DNA of 6,578 nt from NCBI GenBank assembly GCA_028875085.1, contig JAPPFU010000127.1, positions 2,548 through 9,125 of the forward strand, in the 5' to 3' direction. Positions 5,980 to 6,578 of the stretch are shown piece by piece. The DNA comes from Chloroflexota bacterium. Lineage in GTDB: Bacteria; Chloroflexota; Dehalococcoidia; Lucifugimonadales; Australimonadaceae. The notes below the pieces were generated by a model, which worked only from the letters and a program-made list of their open reading frames with translations, searched no databases and was not told the DNA's origin. Position 1 is the stretch's first letter, and the number at the start of each line of letters is the position of its first letter. The position numbers were made by a program, and so were the translations under genes.

Positions 5980-6345
5980 TTGGCCGATCGGCTGCACGGC
6001 GCCGAAGAAGTTGCCCTCGGGGTCGAGGAAGCCGCCGACGCGGATGCCGACGGCGGGCATGTCGAAGCCGGGGTTGACGATGGTTCCGCCCGCGTCGGCG
6101 ACCCGTTTGAGCGTCGCGTCGAGGTCTTCGACCTGCGCGTAGATGCGGAGGCCGGGGCGGTCGGACTCGTCCTGCACCTCGTAGAAGCCGCCGTCGATGC
6201 CGAGGTCGTCCTCCTTGGTTGAGGCGACGGCGTAGTTCATCGGGTTGTCGGCGCTGATGGGCCAGCCGAAGACGCTCGCGTAGAAGGCGCGGACGCGCTC
6301 GGCGTCCTTGGCGGCAATCTCGAAGTGGACGATGGGGTTGGCCAT
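5974..6345 (-). CDS. VOC (vicinal oxygen chelate)/glyoxalase-fold protein
   Basis: 123 residues, the size of a single two-module VOC protein. It opens with NPIVHFEIAAKDAERVRAFY (3-22), the first beta-alpha module with H7 at the usual metal-ligand position. It continues with VFGWPI (25-30), LRIYAQVEDLDATLKRVADA (66-85), GGTIVNPG (86-93), and ends with GFLDPEGNFFGAVQP (105-119), in which E110 is the usual last metal ligand. Members include glyoxalases, dioxygenases and many uncharacterised small proteins; nothing here fixes the substrate. The ATG at 6345 is preferred over longer in-frame extensions because GAGGAG lies 7-8 bases upstream and the family begins there; the open frame further upstream overlaps the divergent gene. 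It converges with sucD, separated by 7 bases, and has its own extended -10 at 6375-6384. Confidence 0.88.
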   Translation of the reverse strand: MANPIVHFEIAAKDAERVRAFYASVFGWPISADNPMNYAVASTKEDDLGIDGGFYEVQDESDRPGLRIYAQVEDLDATLKRVADAGGTIVNPGFDMPAVGIRVGGFLDPEGNFFGAVQPIGQG

Positions 6346-6374
6346 AGGGGTTCTCCTCGGAGCGGCGGGGCGGC

Positions 6375-6384
6375 AGTGTAGCAG
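6375..6384 (-). promoter_or_regulatory. Extended -10 promoter candidate for the VOC gene
   Basis: Minus-strand CTGCTACACT contains TG-C-TACACT (four of six to TATAAT plus the TG extension). Transcription would begin near 6368, giving a leader of about 23 bases that includes the GAGGAG ribosome binding site. It faces the plus-strand motif at 6393-6402 back to back. Confidence 0.5.
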
Positions 6385-6392
6385 CCGAACGC

Positions 6393-6402
6393 CTGCTATG
6401 GT
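6393..6402 (+). promoter_or_regulatory. Extended -10 promoter candidate for the right-edge gene
   Basis: CTGCTATGGT contains TG-C-TATGGT (four of six plus the TG extension). The start site would fall near 6408-6410, only about 5-7 bases before the ATG at 6415, implying a nearly leaderless mRNA. However, GGAG at 6405-6408 is well placed as a Shine-Dalgarno for that ATG, and it would be at or upstream of the start site, so only one of the two readings is likely to be right. Confidence 0.4.
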
Positions 6403-6414
6403 TCGGAGCGCCGC

Positions 6415-6578
6415 ATGCGCATCTACTTGGCCAACGTGGGCGCGAACGCCGGCCATTCCTTCACCAGCCCTCTCTTCGAGGACGGGGCGTTCGAGTTCCT
6501 GCCCATCCCCGAGGGCAATCGGGGCCTGGACGCCTCGCCGCACGTCGTTCGCTACGGCGACCTGCGCTCGCACTACGA
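6415..6578 (+). CDS. Start of a gene resembling the Nmad3 family, cut by the window end
   Basis: 54 codons are present and the frame is open to the last base. The N-terminus reads MRIYLANVGANAGHSFTSPL followed by FEDGAFEFLPIPE (21-33) and later YGDLRSHY (47-54). The NVGAN-H, SPLFEDG.FEF and PIPE blocks recall the 'nucleotide modification associated domain 3' (Nmad3) family, predicted from genome context to relate to modified nucleobases; this assignment is from memory of the pattern and only the N-terminal portion is available. GGAG lies 6 bases before the ATG. The gene is transcribed divergently from the VOC gene across a 69-base spacer. Confidence 0.6.
   Translation, partial: MRIYLANVGANAGHSFTSPLFEDGAFEFLPIPEGNRGLDASPHVVRYGDLRSHY

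Noticed and set aside
6346..6573. Upstream extension of the VOC protein to about 199 residues
   Set aside because: The VOC family starts at the ATG at 6345 with a good ribosome binding site; the extension is antisense to the right-edge gene and has no family match.

Overview
This is a very GC-rich bacterial chromosome segment with dense genes, short spacers and GTG/ATG starts behind GGAGG-type ribosome binding sites. Gene content is housekeeping plus some accessory genes. The composition, the TGCTA-type extended -10 sites and the gene set would fit a high-GC environmental bacterium, possibly a Chloroflexota/Dehalococcoidia-like metagenome contig. That placement is a guess from general resemblance, not something the sequence proves. 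There is no rRNA, tRNA, CRISPR array or insertion sequence.

Layout, left to right. (a) 1-446, minus: the N-terminal part of an NfeD/ClpP-class secreted or membrane serine protease. It runs off the window edge and its last ~135 bases are filled with long G and C runs that break the family alignment. (b) 447-657: spacer with a putative promoter for that gene and a terminator-like pair of hairpins that closes the next gene. (c) 658-1767, minus: an acetamidase/formamidase. (d) 1768-1984: spacer with divergent promoters and a strong GC palindrome. (e) 1985-2707, plus: an XRE-type helix-turn-helix fused to a probable NYN (PIN-like) nuclease domain. It has its own TTGACA promoter and visibly lower GC than its neighbours. 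(f) 2765-3868, plus: a Gfo/Idh/MocA oxidoreductase of the Gal80-like type with EWP in place of the usual EKP. (g) 3929-5083 and 5088-5966, plus: sucC and sucD, the two subunits of succinyl-CoA synthetase, 4 bases apart. (h) 5974-6345, minus: a small VOC/glyoxalase-fold protein that converges on sucD; a 7-bp inverted repeat holds both stop codons. (i) 6415-6578, plus: the start of a gene resembling the Nmad3 (nucleotide modification associated) family, cut by the window end.

The genes do not form one pathway. sucCD is a clear TCA-cycle operon; the amidase, VOC protein, oxidoreductase and protease are independent units, most with their own promoter. The most notable signals are the HTH-NYN fusion gene, a recurrent CTGCTANNNT motif placed correctly upstream of four separate gene starts, the Gfo/Idh protein lacking the usual lysine, and the possible Nmad3-like gene at the right edge. 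I see no multi-gene undescribed system; the HTH-NYN gene is the best single candidate.
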